Shown: piece by piece, positions 62,740-64,000 of the stretch
Numbering within the stretch: position 1 is the first letter of the stretch
Layout: each line of letters opens with the position of its first letter
Position numbers and translations under genes: made by a program
DNA from: Skeletonema tropicum
Taxonomy: Eukaryota > Bacillariophyta > Thalassiosirophyceae > Thalassiosirales > Thalassiosiraceae
Reading direction: 5' to 3'
Length of the DNA stretch: 64,000 bases
Assembly: GCA_037178625.1 (NCBI GenBank)
Contig: CM074141.1
Span: 1,116,001-1,180,000 of the forward strand
The notes under the pieces: generated by a model
Database searches by the model: none
What the model saw: the letters and a program-made list of their open reading frames with translations, nothing else
What the model was told of the DNA's origin: nothing

Positions 62740-64000
62740 ATGATGGACATTGACACGCAAATCGACCCGACACCGCTGATCACTAGACAATTAAACAGCC
62801 GCCAATCATCAATAGGCGTAGGCGAACCAGACCATGAAAATGCCGACTTCCAAAGAACATCAGAAGATGCGCATCAAAATATTGCAAACTCTTCTAGCTC
62901 AATATGGCGAGAACGCTTCCTTCATCCGTGTAAATCTACTCAAAATTACTTTACTGATTTGTCTTCAGTGTTCAGCTGGAGGTTCCTTTCCTGGTTGGCG
63001 ATACAAAACTTGACAATGTATGGCGGAGTCAGCACTTTAGTGTATTCGGTGAGCTTGCCCCTATTCAAAGAAATGGGCATCGATGCCTCAAAACAACAAT
63101 TATATTCAACGATGACACTGTCGCCATTCGCACTGAAGCCGTTCATTGGGGTATTTTCCGACTTGTTTCCTATAAAAGGATATCACAAGAGATATCTTGC
63201 ATTGATATCAATTCTGATCGGGTTGAGTGGATGCTCGGCGCTAATTGCATTATATCACAACAGAAACGCGAAGGAGGCAGCTCAGGATCCAGACACAGCA
63301 TATAGACTTTCGGATTTGCTTGTCATATGCTTCTTTTGCATCAATGTTACAGCAGCAAATTTAGATATTATGGGTGAAGCTAAATATGCGGAAATTATGC
63401 GAAAGCATCCCGAGTCGGGATCCAGCGTGATTACGTTTAAATTCGCATGCAGTTTGTTGGGGTCCATTGTGACGAATTCGTATGTGGGTCCCCTGACAGA
63501 TAAGGGGCATTTTCACATCATTTTCTGCATTGCTCTGGGTTTGTTATTAACACCATTCTACCCTACTCTTCGAGGATGGTTACCAGAAAAGAGAAGGGGG
63601 AAGAGTGACCCCGGCATGACGGAGGTATGTTGCGGGTGCTTGTTTGATCAGGGGAGTTTCCACAAAAAGCGCACGCCCTTTATAGTGATAGCACTGTCAG
63701 GATTGGCCGTGCCATTGTTGTCCGCTGTGACTACATATGCAAGTCTTAGAATCGGAATTGCAGTATCAATGATTGTGTTCTTGATCCTGGCGGGTGTAAC
63801 ATACGCTGTCTTTCCCCGGGTTGTTTTCCGTATCATTGTGGCTATTATGCTCATCAAAATATCTTGCATTAAGTTTAGCGGCGTGTTGGGCTATTACTAC
63901 ACCGCGGATGCCCAGTGCCTCCCTGATGGTCCACAGTTTAGCTACACGTACTACATTACTGTCACTGGAATTGTGGGAAATATTGTTAACTTGACCGCGG
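62740..64000 (+). CDS. BT1/folate-biopterin-type MFS transporter (3' end outside window)
   Basis: Open from ATG 62740 (second ATG 62743) to the window edge, 420 codons. The N-terminal ~75 residues are polar. The family motif region follows: FLSWLAIQNLTMYGGVSTLV, YSVSLPLFKEMGIDASKQQL, SPFALKPFIGVFSDLFPIKG, YHKRYLALISILIGLSG. The ALKPxxGxxSDxxPIxGYHKR loop is typical of the BT1-like subgroup of the major facilitator superfamily, found in plastid-bearing protists, trypanosomatids and plants. At least six hydrophobic segments are visible before the edge; a complete member would have about twelve. The substrate (folates, pterins or other) cannot be told from sequence. Confidence 0.85.
   Translation, partial: MMDIDTQIDPTPLITRQLNSRQSSIGVGEPDHENADFQRTSEDAHQNIANSSSSIWRERFLHPCKSTQNYFTDLSSVFSWRFLSWLAIQNLTMYGGVSTLVYSVSLPLFKEMGIDASKQQLYSTMTLSPFALKPFIGVFSDLFPIKGYHKRYLALISILIGLSGCSALIALYHNRNAKEAAQDPDTAYRLSDLLVICFFCINVTAANLDIMGEAKYAEIMRKHPESGSSVITFKFACSLLGSIVTNSYVGPLTDKGHFHIIFCIALGLLLTPFYPTLRGWLPEKRRGKSDPGMTEVCCGCLFDQGSFHKKRTPFIVIALSGLAVPLLSAVTTYASLRIGIAVSMIVFLILAGVTYAVFPRVVFRIIVAIMLIKISCIKFSGVLGYYYTADAQCLPDGPQFSYTYYITVTGIVGNIVNLTA

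Overview
The window looks like nuclear DNA of a diatom or a close photosynthetic stramenopile. Four things support this. GT-AG introns of about 80-120 nt have consistent phase. A plastid-type presequence with an Ala-Phe-Ala-Pro cleavage context opens a CPP1-like gene (56760-55650). A heat-shock-factor gene and a DUF6824 gene belong to families known to be expanded in diatoms. A BT1/folate-biopterin-type transporter runs off the right end. Genes lie on both strands, are mostly single-exon or few-exon, and have no operon logic.

Region 1 (1-10.4 kb) is gene-dense. A divergent pair of single-pass membrane proteins shares one cytoplasmic motif but has different ectodomains, FG-GAP-like and VWA. 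Then come an ankyrin-type protein, a frameshifted spermidine synthase, a DUF2039 (C9orf85-like) protein and an unrecognised conserved protein. Region 2 (10.4-18.1 kb) has a possible decayed element, an HSF, a 5'-truncated non-LTR retrotransposon, a foldback MITE with TA/CAGTGG ends and a tRNA-Leu(AAG). Region 3 (18.5-22.2 kb) has an N-myristoylatable Cys-rich protein in several exons and a two-TM, Asn/Asp-rich protein.

Region 4 (22.9-42.5 kb) is the accessory heart of the window. A cassette ordered family-X gene (-), METTL16 (-), SGNH-like gene (+), 184-bp monomer occurs about three times, with different parts lost in each copy. In the third copy the monomer has expanded into an array of about 26 units with a higher-order repeat and a reverse-transcriptase insertion. 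A second piece of the same retrotransposon and a 2.2-kb DNA transposon (perfect 32-bp TIRs, 5-bp target duplication) sit inside the first cassette.

Region 5 (42.6-56.8 kb) is ordinary and gene-dense: a FANCM-type helicase with a RanBP2 zinc finger and Tudor-like tail, TMEM222/RTE1, an LRR/coiled-coil protein, DUF6824, a saccharopine-dehydrogenase-like reductase and CPP1. Region 6 (57.2-62.3 kb) holds three tandem paralogues of an unrecognised family (Y), one interrupted and one with an internal duplication. The window closes with a partial MFS transporter.

Several conserved genes carry one or more single-base frame changes (VWA gene, spermidine synthase, DUF2039, HSF, METTL16, LRR protein, second SGNH copy). 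The 1457-codon first exon of FANCM is intact. I cannot separate assembly indels from real decay without reads. All family assignments are from motif recognition by eye; no search was run.
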